Shown one piece after another: positions 16,674 to 25,266 of a stretch of DNA of 64,000 nt. A model generated the notes under the pieces. The model was not told where the DNA came from, made no database searches, and saw only the letters and a list, made by a program, of their open reading frames with translations. The DNA is from Nitrososphaerota archaeon (GTDB lineage Archaea; Thermoproteota; Nitrososphaeria; Nitrososphaerales; UBA183): assembly GCA_029784825.1 (NCBI GenBank), contig JAFMAU010000005.1:1-64000 (forward strand), in the 5' to 3' direction. Position numbers and translations under genes: made by a program. The stretch's first letter is position 1; each line of letters begins with the position of its first letter.

Positions 16674-17092
16674 CGTCGTTCGCCAGGAGGGCGGCAGGCT
16701 GGGTGACTATCCTCGAGGCGCTCTGGCTCCTCTACGCGTACTTCGACGCAGTACCACCGGTCGGGGCCCATATTGGTCCTGTCCCCTTCATCCCCACCTA
16801 TTCGGTTGCTGCCTTGGTGTTGGCCATCATTACTCTCGCCGACGGGGCACTCGGAGTCTGGGGGGCTTCGTTTGCGCACATGGCTGGGGCAGTTCTGTCC
16901 GGGGCAGTCCTGCTGGTTACAGGGGCCACGGTCGTGATCGCGTCGGGGGACGCTTATCCTTCCGCGGGCTCTGACGCGTTAGTCGGGGTCGCGTTCGCAC
17001 TGGTGGCCCTTGTGTTCAACTTACAGGCGATGAGGTCGAAGGGCGGCATTTCAGAACAGGCGAACCCGATGAACCTTCCAGTGTTCGGCTAG
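16670..17092 (+). CDS. Four-helix membrane protein
   Basis: The 140 residues have hydrophobic segments at about 8-25, 42-62, 68-90 and 103-122. The first starts after an RRAAG positive patch. GTG 16670 overlaps the upstream stop by 4 bp, so it is the last gene of the TrmB unit. There are no catalytic motifs. It meets the DUF309 gene tail to tail with a 4-bp overlap. Confidence 0.6.
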   Translation: MTSFARRAAGWVTILEALWLLYAYFDAVPPVGAHIGPVPFIPTYSVAALVLAIITLADGALGVWGASFAHMAGAVLSGAVLLVTGATVVIASGDAYPSAGSDALVGVAFALVALVFNLQAMRSKGGISEQANPMNLPVFG

Positions 17093-17652
17093 ACCCGGAA
17101 GTTCCAGAATTCCCGGCTCTGGATGATCTCTTTCACTTCTCGTTTCATGTCGGAGACGTCGAACCCGCCGTATTCGGGCTCAGGATACTCCAGCTGCTTG
17201 ACCGCCCGAGCCATGACGCCAAGAGCGACCGCCTCCTCTCCCTTCTGGTGATGGACGAACGCCGCGCACACGAGTATGATGCCCTGGAGGAGTGTCTTCT
17301 CAACCCCCTGTTTCGCCCGCCACACCCCTTCGAGGACCTCGTGGCACTCCCAGTAGCGCTCGTCGTTGAACAGGCGCCTCGCCTCTTCCAGGAGCCTTGG
17401 CTCGGCCTTGTGGAGGGGAGCCAGGTTCAGGTCTTTGGTGAACTCCACCTCCGCGATTGGCTTCACGGCGGAGACGAAGAGCTCGAAGTCGGCCTTGCTC
17501 GGTGTGAAGACGTCGAGCTCGAGGGCCCCGTAGGACGTCCATTTCGGGTTCCGGGGGCTCGCTCCCAGCGTCTTTGCGACCGTCCTGACCGCGGCCAGGA
17601 GCTTCTCCCCTGACACGCTCGTCTCCCTTAGCCTGATGAGGAAGCGCAACAT
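17089..17652 (-). CDS. DUF309 protein with N-terminal extension
   Basis: The 187 residues carry the DUF309 signature RYWECHEVLEGVWR at about 107-120 and a HHQKGEEAVALG helix after it. In the family these conserved Trp, Glu, His and Arg residues form a helical bundle of unknown function. The first 75 residues form a small alpha/beta unit (ELDVFTPSKADFELFVSAV) that may be an ACT-like domain. An ATTAAAG element lies about 30 bp before the ATG. Confidence 0.7.
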   Translation of the reverse strand: MLRFLIRLRETSVSGEKLLAAVRTVAKTLGASPRNPKWTSYGALELDVFTPSKADFELFVSAVKPIAEVEFTKDLNLAPLHKAEPRLLEEARRLFNDERYWECHEVLEGVWRAKQGVEKTLLQGIILVCAAFVHHQKGEEAVALGVMARAVKQLEYPEPEYGGFDVSDMKREVKEIIQSREFWNFRV

Positions 17653-17852
17653 GTCCGGGGCACAGATGGAACGCTTTAATGTTGAGGAAGGTGGTTTGCA
17701 GTCGTGGGTGATGACAGGATTAGCCCGGCTGAACCAAACAATGTGGATGATCTTGAGTTAGGAACCCACGCTTCCCGAAGGCAGCCGCCTCTCAGTGAAT
17801 CGGGAATCACTTTATAACCTCTGAGACGCGCCGCGAATTTGCGCGACGCCAG

Positions 17853-18317
17853 ATGGTGGAGATCGACCTCACGTGCAACCTAGAAGGATTCCGGAGGTTT
17901 TTGATCAACAGCACGTGCAGGAGTTACATCCCTGAGTCGTACCTGCGCGACCCCGAAGTATTCCCGGAGAAGCAGGGGGACCAGGGTTCAATCTACGTGG
18001 AAGCCGTGGACAAGGTGGACCTCAAGAAGATCAGGGACGTCACGTTCATCAACGCGAGAGACGTGCTGGGGATAATCTACACCTCGAAGAGCGGCAACAC
18101 GAAGCTGAAGTGGCGTGAGCTCAGGGGGAGGGTCGGAAGGATGTCCGGGACAGCTTCTGCCAACTCTCTGGTCAACCTCTCGATGGCCCGCATCATCTCC
18201 CCCGAGGACGTCGAGGCGATTATGGCGAACCAGGGTCAGCAGGGAGAGGAAGCACAGGCTCAGGAGCAGACCCCCGAAGAGCAGGCCCAGCCTGCGGCCG
18301 ACGTCACCCAAGACTAG
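17853..18317 (+). CDS. Hypothetical protein with acidic Gln/Glu-rich tail
   Basis: The 154-residue product has a globular part to about residue 125 (two cysteines, RVGRMSGTASANSLVNLSMARI). A low-complexity tail of Gln, Glu and Ala follows. A CTTTATAACC element at 17810-17818 lies about 40 bp before ATG 17853, giving a short leader. I do not recognise the family. It is followed by the gene at 18390, which has its own promoter. Confidence 0.6.
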   Translation: MVEIDLTCNLEGFRRFLINSTCRSYIPESYLRDPEVFPEKQGDQGSIYVEAVDKVDLKKIRDVTFINARDVLGIIYTSKSGNTKLKWRELRGRVGRMSGTASANSLVNLSMARIISPEDVEAIMANQGQQGEEAQAQEQTPEEQAQPAADVTQD

Positions 18318-18389
18318 GTTTTCGCCCCGCAAACGCGCTGAAAACGGGCTGCGCTTAGTTTATACCCGCGGCAATCTCCCTTTCCGCCA

Positions 18390-18725
18390 ATGGGGAAGGT
18401 CAAGGTGAGCAGGATAAGCGGGGTGACCGACCCGCTTACTGGGCTCCCTGCCAAGCAGATCGAGCTCGTGGAGATCCGCGACTCACGGAGACCTGAGATG
18501 TTCCCCGCCAGCGACGAGGGCAGGATGGTCCAAGGGATGGTGTCCCAGCTGCAGTCCATGGGGCTAATGCCCCAGATCCGGGAACTGGGGTTCTCCAAGG
18601 TCGTCATGACGCTGACGGAGTCAGAGTATGACATGCTTGGGATGCGGCTGGACGTGAACGAGGTCTATGAGCTCGACATACGGAACGGGTCACTGACACT
18701 CAAGAAGGTAACTGAAGGGACGTAA
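18390..18725 (+). CDS. Small conserved archaeal protein, possibly arcadin-1-like
   Basis: The 111 residues are soluble: DPLTGLPAKQIELVEIR near the start, a central helical MVQGMVSQLQSMGL stretch, and VVMTLTESEYDMLGMRLDVNEVYELDI near the end. The order resembles what I remember of arcadin-1, a partner of archaeal actin-like crenactin, but the match is from memory and no crenactin gene is near. A TTTATACC element about 27 bp before the ATG supports a leaderless start. Confidence 0.55.
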   Translation: MGKVKVSRISGVTDPLTGLPAKQIELVEIRDSRRPEMFPASDEGRMVQGMVSQLQSMGLMPQIRELGFSKVVMTLTESEYDMLGMRLDVNEVYELDIRNGSLTLKKVTEGT

Positions 18726-18841
18726 CGGACCCCGGTCTTGTTCGATGTGGCCGTCAAGGTGAGCCCCGACGGGCTCCTGGTTTCAGATGAGAGGTCGCCG
18801 TCCTTTACAGGCGGAGATGACCGATGCCCCGGGAATGTAGC

Positions 18842-18932
18842 TGGTGCGGCCTCCGGGATTCGAACCCGGGCGAGTGGCTCTTTCCTCTCATGGAATGGGA
18901 AGCCACTATCCTAACCACTGGATCAAGGCCGC
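18842..18932 (-). tRNA. tRNA-Gly(CCC) with a 16-nt anticodon-loop intron
   Basis: The acceptor stem GCGGCCT/AGGCCGC, a D arm ATCC-GGAT, and a T arm CCGGG-TTCGAAT-CCCGG are clear, and CCA is encoded (18842-18844). The anticodon stem is GTGGC/GCCAC. The loop reads TT-CCC-A, then a 16-nt insert (18880-18895) with its own TTCC...GGAA hairpin, then A. That places the intron at the usual 37/38 site. Confidence 0.85.
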
Positions 18933-18954
18933 GCCACCGACCTCGCTTCTGGAA

Positions 18955-18965
18955 ACACTATAAAC
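18955..18965. promoter_or_regulatory. Shared TATA element between tRNA-Gly and queD
   Basis: ACTATAAAC centred at about 18961 lies about 28 bp from the tRNA 5' end (18932) and about 30 bp from the TTG of queD (18991). One symmetric element could serve both directions. Confidence 0.5.
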
Positions 18966-18990
18966 AGAACCATTTTCCTGCTCCGTTCGC

Positions 18991-19854
18991 TTGAGTGAAC
19001 AGCTCCTTGCCAAGCTGGCGCCGAGGTTGAGACACCTGGACAAGGGGGCCTACGAGAGAGCCTACAGGACCAGGGGGGGATTCGGTGCGACGAGCACCCG
19101 CCAGCTTGTCGCGGACCTGCTCGACTCCATTAACGTCCGGTACAGGGAGAACGTAGGGGTGCCGGGTGTGGGCGGACTGGTGGCAGACTTCCTGGTGAAT
19201 GAGGTATTTCTTTTCGTTGAAAGAGAGCCGAGTGATGTCGAGCGGAAGGCCTTTGCCAAGGGGAAGAGGAAGGCGGTCTTCATCGGAAGGGAGTCTCTTC
19301 GCAGCGATGGCTTCGACCATGGCCTCAGGGTACTGGGCCTCGGGGAAGAAGGCGGTCTCCAGACCATCTTCCTGGACGACCCGACGTTCAACTTCGACTA
19401 CGCCCACATCCTGCCCAAGACTGAGAAGTGTTCGGTCATGCACGGCCACACGTCGAGCGTGCTTGTGGAGATAGTCGGCCGCCCGATCGATGGGATGGTT
19501 GTAGACTTCGGGGCCGCCAAGCAGATTGTGAAGGAGGCTGTTCGGAGCATGGACCACAAGCTGTTCATCAGCTCGAGATACGTGACATCTTTGGACACGA
19601 GGAGCGTCACCCTGAAGTTCCAGACGGTCCATGGAGAGTTCGCAATCAGGGCCCCCAAGGACACCACGGTGACCCTGAACGGAGAAGCTTCCGTAGAGAA
19701 CCTGGCAAAGGAGGCGCTCGGCAGGATTGCGCCGAGGATGCCAGCCAACGTGACGGCGGTCGGGGTCTACGTCTATGAAGGGCTCAACAAGGGGAGCCAC
19801 ATACTAGCGAAGCTACACCAGGACGGTGCGACCAGCCGACGAAAGAAGCGATAG
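18991..19854 (+). CDS. queD: 6-pyruvoyl/6-carboxytetrahydropterin synthase-family protein (QueD-like) with long N-terminal extension
   Basis: The catalytic domain starts near residue 128. FNFDYAH gives one zinc histidine; KCSVMHGHTS gives the catalytic cysteine and the other two zinc histidines; DGMVVDFGAAKQIVKEAVRSMDHKLF is the typical second half. QueD makes 6-carboxy-tetrahydropterin from dihydroneopterin triphosphate on the way to preQ0 and archaeosine. About 125 extra residues at the N-terminus, of unknown fold, are unusual for this 120-150 residue family. queC overlaps its stop and the cyclohydrolase follows, so the pathway assignment is strong. The start is a TTG about 30 bp from a TATA element. 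Confidence 0.85.
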   Translation: MSEQLLAKLAPRLRHLDKGAYERAYRTRGGFGATSTRQLVADLLDSINVRYRENVGVPGVGGLVADFLVNEVFLFVEREPSDVERKAFAKGKRKAVFIGRESLRSDGFDHGLRVLGLGEEGGLQTIFLDDPTFNFDYAHILPKTEKCSVMHGHTSSVLVEIVGRPIDGMVVDFGAAKQIVKEAVRSMDHKLFISSRYVTSLDTRSVTLKFQTVHGEFAIRAPKDTTVTLNGEASVENLAKEALGRIAPRMPANVTAVGVYVYEGLNKGSHILAKLHQDGATSRRKKR

Positions 19855-20492
19855 TGCTTCTCTCCGGCGGAATAGACTCGGCGACTGCGCTCTACACCAC
19901 CAGGAGGTCGTTCCGGGTGAAGGCACTCACCTTCGAGTACCACGGAATCGCCAGGCAGGAGCTCGACTCTGCCCGGAGCATAGGGACGGTGGCAGGTGTC
20001 GACGAGCACAGGTTCGTCAGGCTCCCGGACCTGAAGGAGGCGGGAGACATCGGGATGAAGTTCGGCAGGCTCCCTCCCACGTACATTCCCCTAAGGAACA
20101 GTGTCTTCTACTCCCTCGCAGCCTCCTATGCAGAGGAGACAGGGGCGTCATTGATCGTCGGGGGCCACAACCGGGATGACGAGAGGGTTTTCGATGATGT
20201 CAGCACGGGCTTTTTTGCAGCACTTGAAAGAGCGTTCAGGGAATCCTCCCCCAGGCTTAGGAAGGCTCGAGTAAGGATCTCGCGCCCCCTCAGGGAAATG
20301 TCGAAAGCCCAGGTCATAAGGCTGGCCGCCTCCCTTGATGTCCCGCTCCGGCTTACATGGAGCTGCCACAGGGACGGCGCGGAGCACTGCTGGAAGTGCC
20401 CCGGTTGTCTCACGAGAAGCAGGTCCTTCGCCGAAGCGGGAGTCGCCGACCCGCTCGTTCCCGTGGGCGGGGGAAAATTACTTAAACAATAG
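19854..20492 (+). CDS. queC: 7-cyano-7-deazaguanine synthase (QueC)
   Basis: The PP-loop SGGIDSATA opens the protein. The C-terminal zinc site uses four cysteines in CHRDGAEHCWKCPGC. QueC converts 7-carboxy-7-deazaguanine to preQ0 with ATP and ammonia. GTG 19854 overlaps the stop of queD (TAGTG). The preceding in-frame codons (TKEAI) look like the family N-terminus but contain no standard start, so the true start might be a non-standard codon just upstream. queE is not in the window. Confidence 0.9.
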   Translation: MLLSGGIDSATALYTTRRSFRVKALTFEYHGIARQELDSARSIGTVAGVDEHRFVRLPDLKEAGDIGMKFGRLPPTYIPLRNSVFYSLAASYAEETGASLIVGGHNRDDERVFDDVSTGFFAALERAFRESSPRLRKARVRISRPLREMSKAQVIRLAASLDVPLRLTWSCHRDGAEHCWKCPGCLTRSRSFAEAGVADPLVPVGGGKLLKQ

Positions 20493-20511
20493 ACGTTCGC
20501 TTTCGTTTCTC

Positions 20512-21258
20512 TTGGTGCGGGTCGAACGGGAAGAGGACGTTCTGGGCATCATCGACGCCACAGCCGACGTGCAATCAGAGACCTCGAAACTCCCGGTAGA
20601 CGCCGGCATAGCCAGGCTGAAGGTGCTCAGTACCGCAGGCAACATCAGGATGCCGGTGGAACTGTCGATACAGACGTCGACTGGGCTCCACAGAGGGGTC
20701 CACATGAGCAGGCTTGTGAAGGCGGCAAACGGCAGAGGGGAGAGGGGGATGGAGCAGTGGCTGAGATGGATATGCTCCGAGGTGAACAGGACTCAGCCCG
20801 GGACAAGCGTCACCGCGGCCTTCGAGCTCCCGTACGGGGACCAGTTCGCGAAGATCACCATGAGGGCGACTCAGCGTGGGGCCGTCACCTACATGTTCGC
20901 CGTGGACGGGATGACCGCCTGCCCATGCTCGAAGAAGATGATCGGGATAGGACATATGCAGAGGGCGGAGATTACGCTTGTGTTGAAGAGCGAGAAGCCC
21001 GTTGACTCCATGGGAGTCGTTGAAAGGGTGGCCGAGTGCTTCTCGGCGGTGCCCAAGGAGCACATGAAGAGGCTGGAGGAAGCCAAGAAGATCCTAGAAG
21101 CCCAGGCTAATCCGAGGTTCGCCGAAGACCTGGTGAGAGAGTGCGTGAGAAGGTTCCCGAACGCTCTGTTCGTCAGCGGCAGGTGCTTCGAGTCGATTCA
21201 CGCCCATGACGCCCTGGCAACCTGGTCGGCCAAGCCCGGCTGGATGCCTGTCCTATAG
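20512..21258 (+). CDS. mptA: GTP cyclohydrolase IB (MptA/FolE2 family)
   Basis: The family features are TGLHRGVHMSRLVKA, AFELPYGDQFAKITMRATQRG, MTACPCSKKM with the metal-binding cysteine, GHMQRAEITL, and a C-terminal ECVRRFPNALFVSGRCFESIHAHDA. These enzymes open GTP to a pterin triphosphate or cyclic phosphate. With queD and queC just upstream, the product feeds deazapurine synthesis; tetrahydropterin cofactors are the alternative. A CTTAAAC element at about 20479-20486 places the transcript start at TTG 20512 or GTG 20515. Confidence 0.9.
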   Translation: MVRVEREEDVLGIIDATADVQSETSKLPVDAGIARLKVLSTAGNIRMPVELSIQTSTGLHRGVHMSRLVKAANGRGERGMEQWLRWICSEVNRTQPGTSVTAAFELPYGDQFAKITMRATQRGAVTYMFAVDGMTACPCSKKMIGIGHMQRAEITLVLKSEKPVDSMGVVERVAECFSAVPKEHMKRLEEAKKILEAQANPRFAEDLVRECVRRFPNALFVSGRCFESIHAHDALATWSAKPGWMPVL

Positions 21259-21309
21259 TTCGTACGGGCTGTCACGCTTAAATCGAGAATCCATAGTCGG
21301 CCCGGTTGT

Positions 21310-22167
21310 TTGACCGACCTCCTCATCGGGACATCGGGCTGGTCGTACAACGAGTGGGCGGGGGTCTTCTATCCTGATTCAAAGACGAACAAGCTTTCGT
21401 TCTATTCCAAGGTCTATGGGACCGCCGAGGTCGACTCCTCGTTCTACGCGTTCCCCTCGAAGGGGCTTGTTCTCGGATGGGCCAGGTACACCCCGGACGA
21501 TTTCGTCTTCTCCCTGAAGCTCCCCCAGCAACTCACCCACGAGAAGAAGCTCGACCTTGGAAAGGGAGTGGAGGCCGACCTTGTCCGCTTCCTCGGCCTC
21601 TTGAAGCCGCTGATCGCTACAGGGAAGCTGGGGCCGATCCTCATCCAGCTTCCGCCGAGCTATTCATTCCAGTCCGACTACGAGAAGCTGAAGGGGTTCC
21701 TTGGCAGGGTCCCAGAGGACGTCAGGTTCGCTGTCGAGTTCCGCCACCCCTCCTGGCTGAGGGACGAGGTGTGGTCAATTCTGCGGGCCAGGAACGTGGC
21801 GAACGTCATCGTAGACGAGCCGCTCCTCCCTCCCGACACAGTGGTCACAGCCGACTTCGCTTTCATCAGATGGCACGGACACGGGACCAGGCCGTGGTAC
21901 AACTACAGGTACAGCGACAGGGAGCTGGACGCTTGGGTGCCGAAGGTCGAGGAAGTCAGGTCGAAGGTCAAGCAGACCTTCGGCTACTTCAACAACCACT
22001 TCAAAGGGTTCGCAGTTGAGAACTCCCTCAAGATGATGGAGAAGCTAGGGGCGTCGTCCCTGCAGCAGCAGGAGATCAGGGCAAGAGCGACCAGGTTCAT
22101 CGAGACCGGGCGCAAGGCCGACGGGGAGGGCAGCATACTCGAATTCGTGGATAGGGTGAAGGGCTGA
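21310..22167 (+). CDS. DUF72 family protein
   Basis: The 285-residue protein starts LLIGTSGWSYNEWAGVFYPDSKTNKLSFYSKVYGTAEVDSSFYAFPS, the hallmark of DUF72, and continues with LPPSY, VEFRHPSW, VDEPLLPP and NNHFKGFAVEN. DUF72 proteins have a TIM-barrel fold and no settled function. The start is TTG with a CTTAAATC element about 28 bp upstream. NAD kinase starts directly after its stop. Confidence 0.9.
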   Translation: MTDLLIGTSGWSYNEWAGVFYPDSKTNKLSFYSKVYGTAEVDSSFYAFPSKGLVLGWARYTPDDFVFSLKLPQQLTHEKKLDLGKGVEADLVRFLGLLKPLIATGKLGPILIQLPPSYSFQSDYEKLKGFLGRVPEDVRFAVEFRHPSWLRDEVWSILRARNVANVIVDEPLLPPDTVVTADFAFIRWHGHGTRPWYNYRYSDRELDAWVPKVEEVRSKVKQTFGYFNNHFKGFAVENSLKMMEKLGASSLQQQEIRARATRFIETGRKADGEGSILEFVDRVKG

Positions 22168-22956
22168 ATGAAGGCGAAGATGTTCCTGGATGGGGGCGCG
22201 CCCAAGTTGCCCCCGAAGGTGCTCAGGAAGGTCATCCAGGAAGCCGGCATTGCTGTGACCGAAGGAAAGGCAGACTTCGGCATCGTGCTGGGAGGAGACG
22301 GAAGGTTCAGCAGGTACGGCAGGACAGAAACGATCCCCCTCCTGTTCGTCGGTGTCCGTTCCAAGGATGCTACCGGTTCGAGGGCGTTCCTTGCCGAGGC
22401 GACATTCGACGAGCTCCCGCAAGCCCTCGAACGCATCCGCAAGGGAGATTACTCCGTCAAAGAGCACCCCCGGCTCCTCGTCCTGAAGAACGGCAGGAGC
22501 CTCGGGGAGGTGTTCACCGACGCATATCTGCAGAGAGGGAGCGAGAGCGCGTGCCTCAGGTACAACGTCAGGATCTCCGGCGGGGCGGATATCGAAGAAG
22601 CCGCAATCGGAGACGGAGTGATAGTCTCGACGAAGGCGGGCTCGACCGGGTACTACTCCTACCCTGACAGGATCAAAGGAGACTGGATGGACCCATCGGC
22701 ATCTGCCGTCATGGGAATAGACGAGATGGGCATATGCCACGTCAACCCGACATATACCGAACGCAAGGGTGCAGATAGGCATCCCCTGAGATATGAGGTC
22801 CCTTGGGGGTGCAGCGTCGAGCTGTCACTCTTTCGGGAAGCAGACGCGAGGATCTACGGGACCACAGACGGGCGGGAGGGGGTGAAGGTCTCGCTCGGGG
22901 ACCGGATCCGTGTGAGACCTGGGAAGAGCGTCACAAGAGTTCTAACGCTTCGATAG
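22168..22956 (+). CDS. nadK: NAD kinase
   Basis: The ATP/NAD kinase motifs are FGIVLGGDGRFSRYG (GGDG loop) at about 38-52 and IVSTKAGSTGYYSYP at about 150, corresponding to the TPTGSTAY region. The C-terminal beta-sandwich ends in a regular VRPGKSVTRVLTL strand. It phosphorylates NAD to NADP. The ATG directly follows the DUF72 stop, so both are co-translated. Confidence 0.85.
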   Translation: MKAKMFLDGGAPKLPPKVLRKVIQEAGIAVTEGKADFGIVLGGDGRFSRYGRTETIPLLFVGVRSKDATGSRAFLAEATFDELPQALERIRKGDYSVKEHPRLLVLKNGRSLGEVFTDAYLQRGSESACLRYNVRISGGADIEEAAIGDGVIVSTKAGSTGYYSYPDRIKGDWMDPSASAVMGIDEMGICHVNPTYTERKGADRHPLRYEVPWGCSVELSLFREADARIYGTTDGREGVKVSLGDRIRVRPGKSVTRVLTLR

Positions 22957-23189
22957 GTATCTCAGGAAAGCAGCCTGACCGGCAAGGCGGGTTCGGGTGA
23001 ACCTTTCAGGACATCGAATCTTCAGGTGGAATGTTGCTTTTCACCGCTGCGGTGCGCCCCCTCCGCAAGTGCCGACGCCACCCTGTGCTATTTGCATCAT
23101 TGGCCCGGTTGGGGTGCGACTTTTCGTTCAAAGGCGCTCTATTATCCGAACTGCGCAGGCGGTGCAAACGTGGAGGTGAAAAAGAAAAA

Positions 23190-23510
23190 TTGAAGCAAGA
23201 CGACGCGTACTCGCTAGCGCGCGCTGTCCTCCTGATTGGAGGCATTCTCGCCATCGCCTTCGGAGCAACGACTCTAGGCGCAAACATCACCAACTACAGG
23301 ACATTCTCAGATGCCTTTGCTAACACCGCCCCCCTGCTCGGCGTCATAGTAGGGGTCGTGGCCCTCGTGGCATCCAGCAGAATCAGGGAAGAGCCAATCG
23401 CCATCGTCATGGCAGTGCTCGGCTTCCTCGCCGGCGGCATTGGCGGAGTCCTGGTTGCGATCGGTGGCATCTGGGCGCTCATCTCCAGATACACAATAAA
23501 GACCGCATAG
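23190..23510 (+). CDS. Small three-helix membrane protein
   Basis: The 106-residue product has hydrophobic segments at about 10-28, 45-63 and 70-95. Start TTG 23190 is chosen because GGAGGTG lies about 10 nt upstream, one of the strongest ribosome-binding sites in the window, and TATTATCC about 50 bp upstream could be its promoter. The open frame runs further upstream but that part is not protein-like. The region 22957-23189 is otherwise without a gene. Confidence 0.6.
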   Translation: MKQDDAYSLARAVLLIGGILAIAFGATTLGANITNYRTFSDAFANTAPLLGVIVGVVALVASSRIREEPIAIVMAVLGFLAGGIGGVLVAIGGIWALISRYTIKTA

Positions 23511-23569
23511 GCACACCTGAGGGGTTCCTCAAAACGCGGGGACCCCTACGCCATTTCTTTGGCTCGGCC

Positions 23570-24679
23570 CTAGGGGGTAAGCCCGAGCGCTTGAGATACT
23601 GACTTTGAAAGGTCCCCGCCAAGCACCCTGACCCTCCCCTTCAGATGCTCCATATCGAGCTCTTCGCCGTTCTCGAGCGGAATCCCGGAGACAAGCTTCC
23701 TTACGGTGGCGCGGTACCTCGACCCCATCACACTCATCACCTTCTGCAGAATCTCGCGGCAGTTTACGGTCTCCAGCGACTGCTCCCCATTCGCAGACAG
23801 CTTGAGCAGCGCCACCTTCCTCTTGGCAAGGTCGCTCAGCTCTGCGACAAGCTCTGCCGCCGCCTTCTTTATCGCCTCGATGTCGACGAACGCCATCAGC
23901 GAGGGGTCGTTCATCACGTTGACAGCCTGAACCTGGTCGGTGTACTCCAGGCCGACGAACCCGTCTTCGTGGATCCCTGAAGTGACGATCTTCATCTTCG
24001 CGCCGTTCCCTGGCTTCTCGAAGTTGGCCCTGAGGCGCCCCCCCGAGGTCTCGGCGTCCGAGAGGACGTACTGGTCCAGCCTCTCATAGCCTGGAGTTCT
24101 GGTCTTGCTGAGGAGGGCGCGGGAGAACCTCACTGGGACCCGGAGCTCGTAGCCGAGCTGTGAGAACACGAAAGGCTGATGAAACAGCCGCGAGTTCTGT
24201 GCGGCCAGCCTGAAGTCGTACTTTATTCCCCCTTCGCACTCGTAGCTGGACTCCGCTTCGTAGACCCCGTCGGACAGCCTCACCTGTACGACGTTCTCAA
24301 TCACAGGAAGCGGGTCCGCGGCGAAATAAGCTTCAAGGCTCTTCAGCGCTTTGTCCTTCTCACTCGACACCGACCTGCGAAAGTCTTCGAGCTGCTGCTT
24401 CGCACCCTTCTGGAGCCTGCTCTTCGCCTGCTCCTTGGCCGTTGAGAGGAAGCCGTCGACCTGTTGTGCCAGCTCCCTGAGGACAGATTCCTTTTCGACC
24501 TTCATGGCGGCCAGCACGTTGGAGACCTCATCAGCCTGCGCTTCGAGCTTGTTCAGGGACTCCATCAGGTCCCCTTCGACATTCCTGGCAGAATCTTCTA
24601 GCTCGTTCGCGTGGTCAGCGAACCTGACCGCGTCGAAGAGATGGGTCGTGGTCTGCTTCAGAGAAGCAGAGGATTCCAT
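23570..24679 (-). CDS. Coiled-coil protein of unknown function
   Basis: The 369 residues have a long helical, charged N-terminal third (ESLNKLEAQADEVSNVLAAMKVEKESVLRELAQQ and onward to about 130). A beta-rich middle (ENVVQVRLSDGVYEAESSYECEG) and a helical C-terminal half follow. There is no membrane span or known catalytic motif. GGTTATAGCC lies about 29 bp upstream of ATG 24679. I do not recognise it. Confidence 0.6.
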   Translation of the reverse strand: MESSASLKQTTTHLFDAVRFADHANELEDSARNVEGDLMESLNKLEAQADEVSNVLAAMKVEKESVLRELAQQVDGFLSTAKEQAKSRLQKGAKQQLEDFRRSVSSEKDKALKSLEAYFAADPLPVIENVVQVRLSDGVYEAESSYECEGGIKYDFRLAAQNSRLFHQPFVFSQLGYELRVPVRFSRALLSKTRTPGYERLDQYVLSDAETSGGRLRANFEKPGNGAKMKIVTSGIHEDGFVGLEYTDQVQAVNVMNDPSLMAFVDIEAIKKAAAELVAELSDLAKRKVALLKLSANGEQSLETVNCREILQKVMSVMGSRYRATVRKLVSGIPLENGEELDMEHLKGRVRVLGGDLSKSVSQALGLTP

Positions 24680-24782
24680 TCGGCATCATCTTCTTACTTT
24701 GGGGCTATAACCGTTTTCAGCCCCCCCAATCTGTCCATGCCAAGAGAGAAATACCAGGCCAGGGGCGACAGCTCCTCTCCTG

Positions 24783-25265
24783 TTGACATCCGATGAAGCG
24801 AGGACGGAAGACCTTCTCGACAGGCTGGTCTTGGAGATCAAGGCAGTGGCGCTGCTTCATGGCTCAGAGGAGGAGCTCAGAGCGAGGTTGGAGGACAAGA
24901 TAACGGAGTCGCATGATGAGAGCGTGAGGAGGTTCGTGAAAGCTCTCCAGTCCGAAAGGCCGGAGGAGACTCGTGGGCGGCTCGCCCTGGCCCTGGGGGA
25001 GCTCCTTACGGCCGCCATTCTGGTAGTCACTGGGGCGGTAGTCCTGGTCCCTACGGTCGCAGGGGTCAACACACTTTCGAGCCTCGTGAATTACTTCGCA
25101 GTAAGGACCACAGGGCCCGTCGGGACCTCGCCCCTCTCCCCCTACCTCTCATTCATGGAGTTCGCCGTAGGGGTTGTGCTGCTTCTCTCGGCTTTCTTCG
25201 CGCTCCGCGAGGCGGCCCTGAACCTCAAGAGGGCAGGGCTGGCGGTCAAGTCGGGAGAGCTGTAA
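24783..25265 (+). CDS. Two-span membrane protein
   Basis: A charged helical N-terminal half (about 70 residues, LLDRLVLEIKAVALLHGSEE) is followed by two membrane segments at about 75-98 and 122-142 and a short basic tail. The start is TTG. The stop is followed by the GTG of the transporter after one base, so the two are co-transcribed and may form a unit. Confidence 0.6.
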   Translation: MTSDEARTEDLLDRLVLEIKAVALLHGSEEELRARLEDKITESHDESVRRFVKALQSERPEETRGRLALALGELLTAAILVVTGAVVLVPTVAGVNTLSSLVNYFAVRTTGPVGTSPLSPYLSFMEFAVGVVLLLSAFFALREAALNLKRAGLAVKSGEL

Positions 25266-25266
25266 A

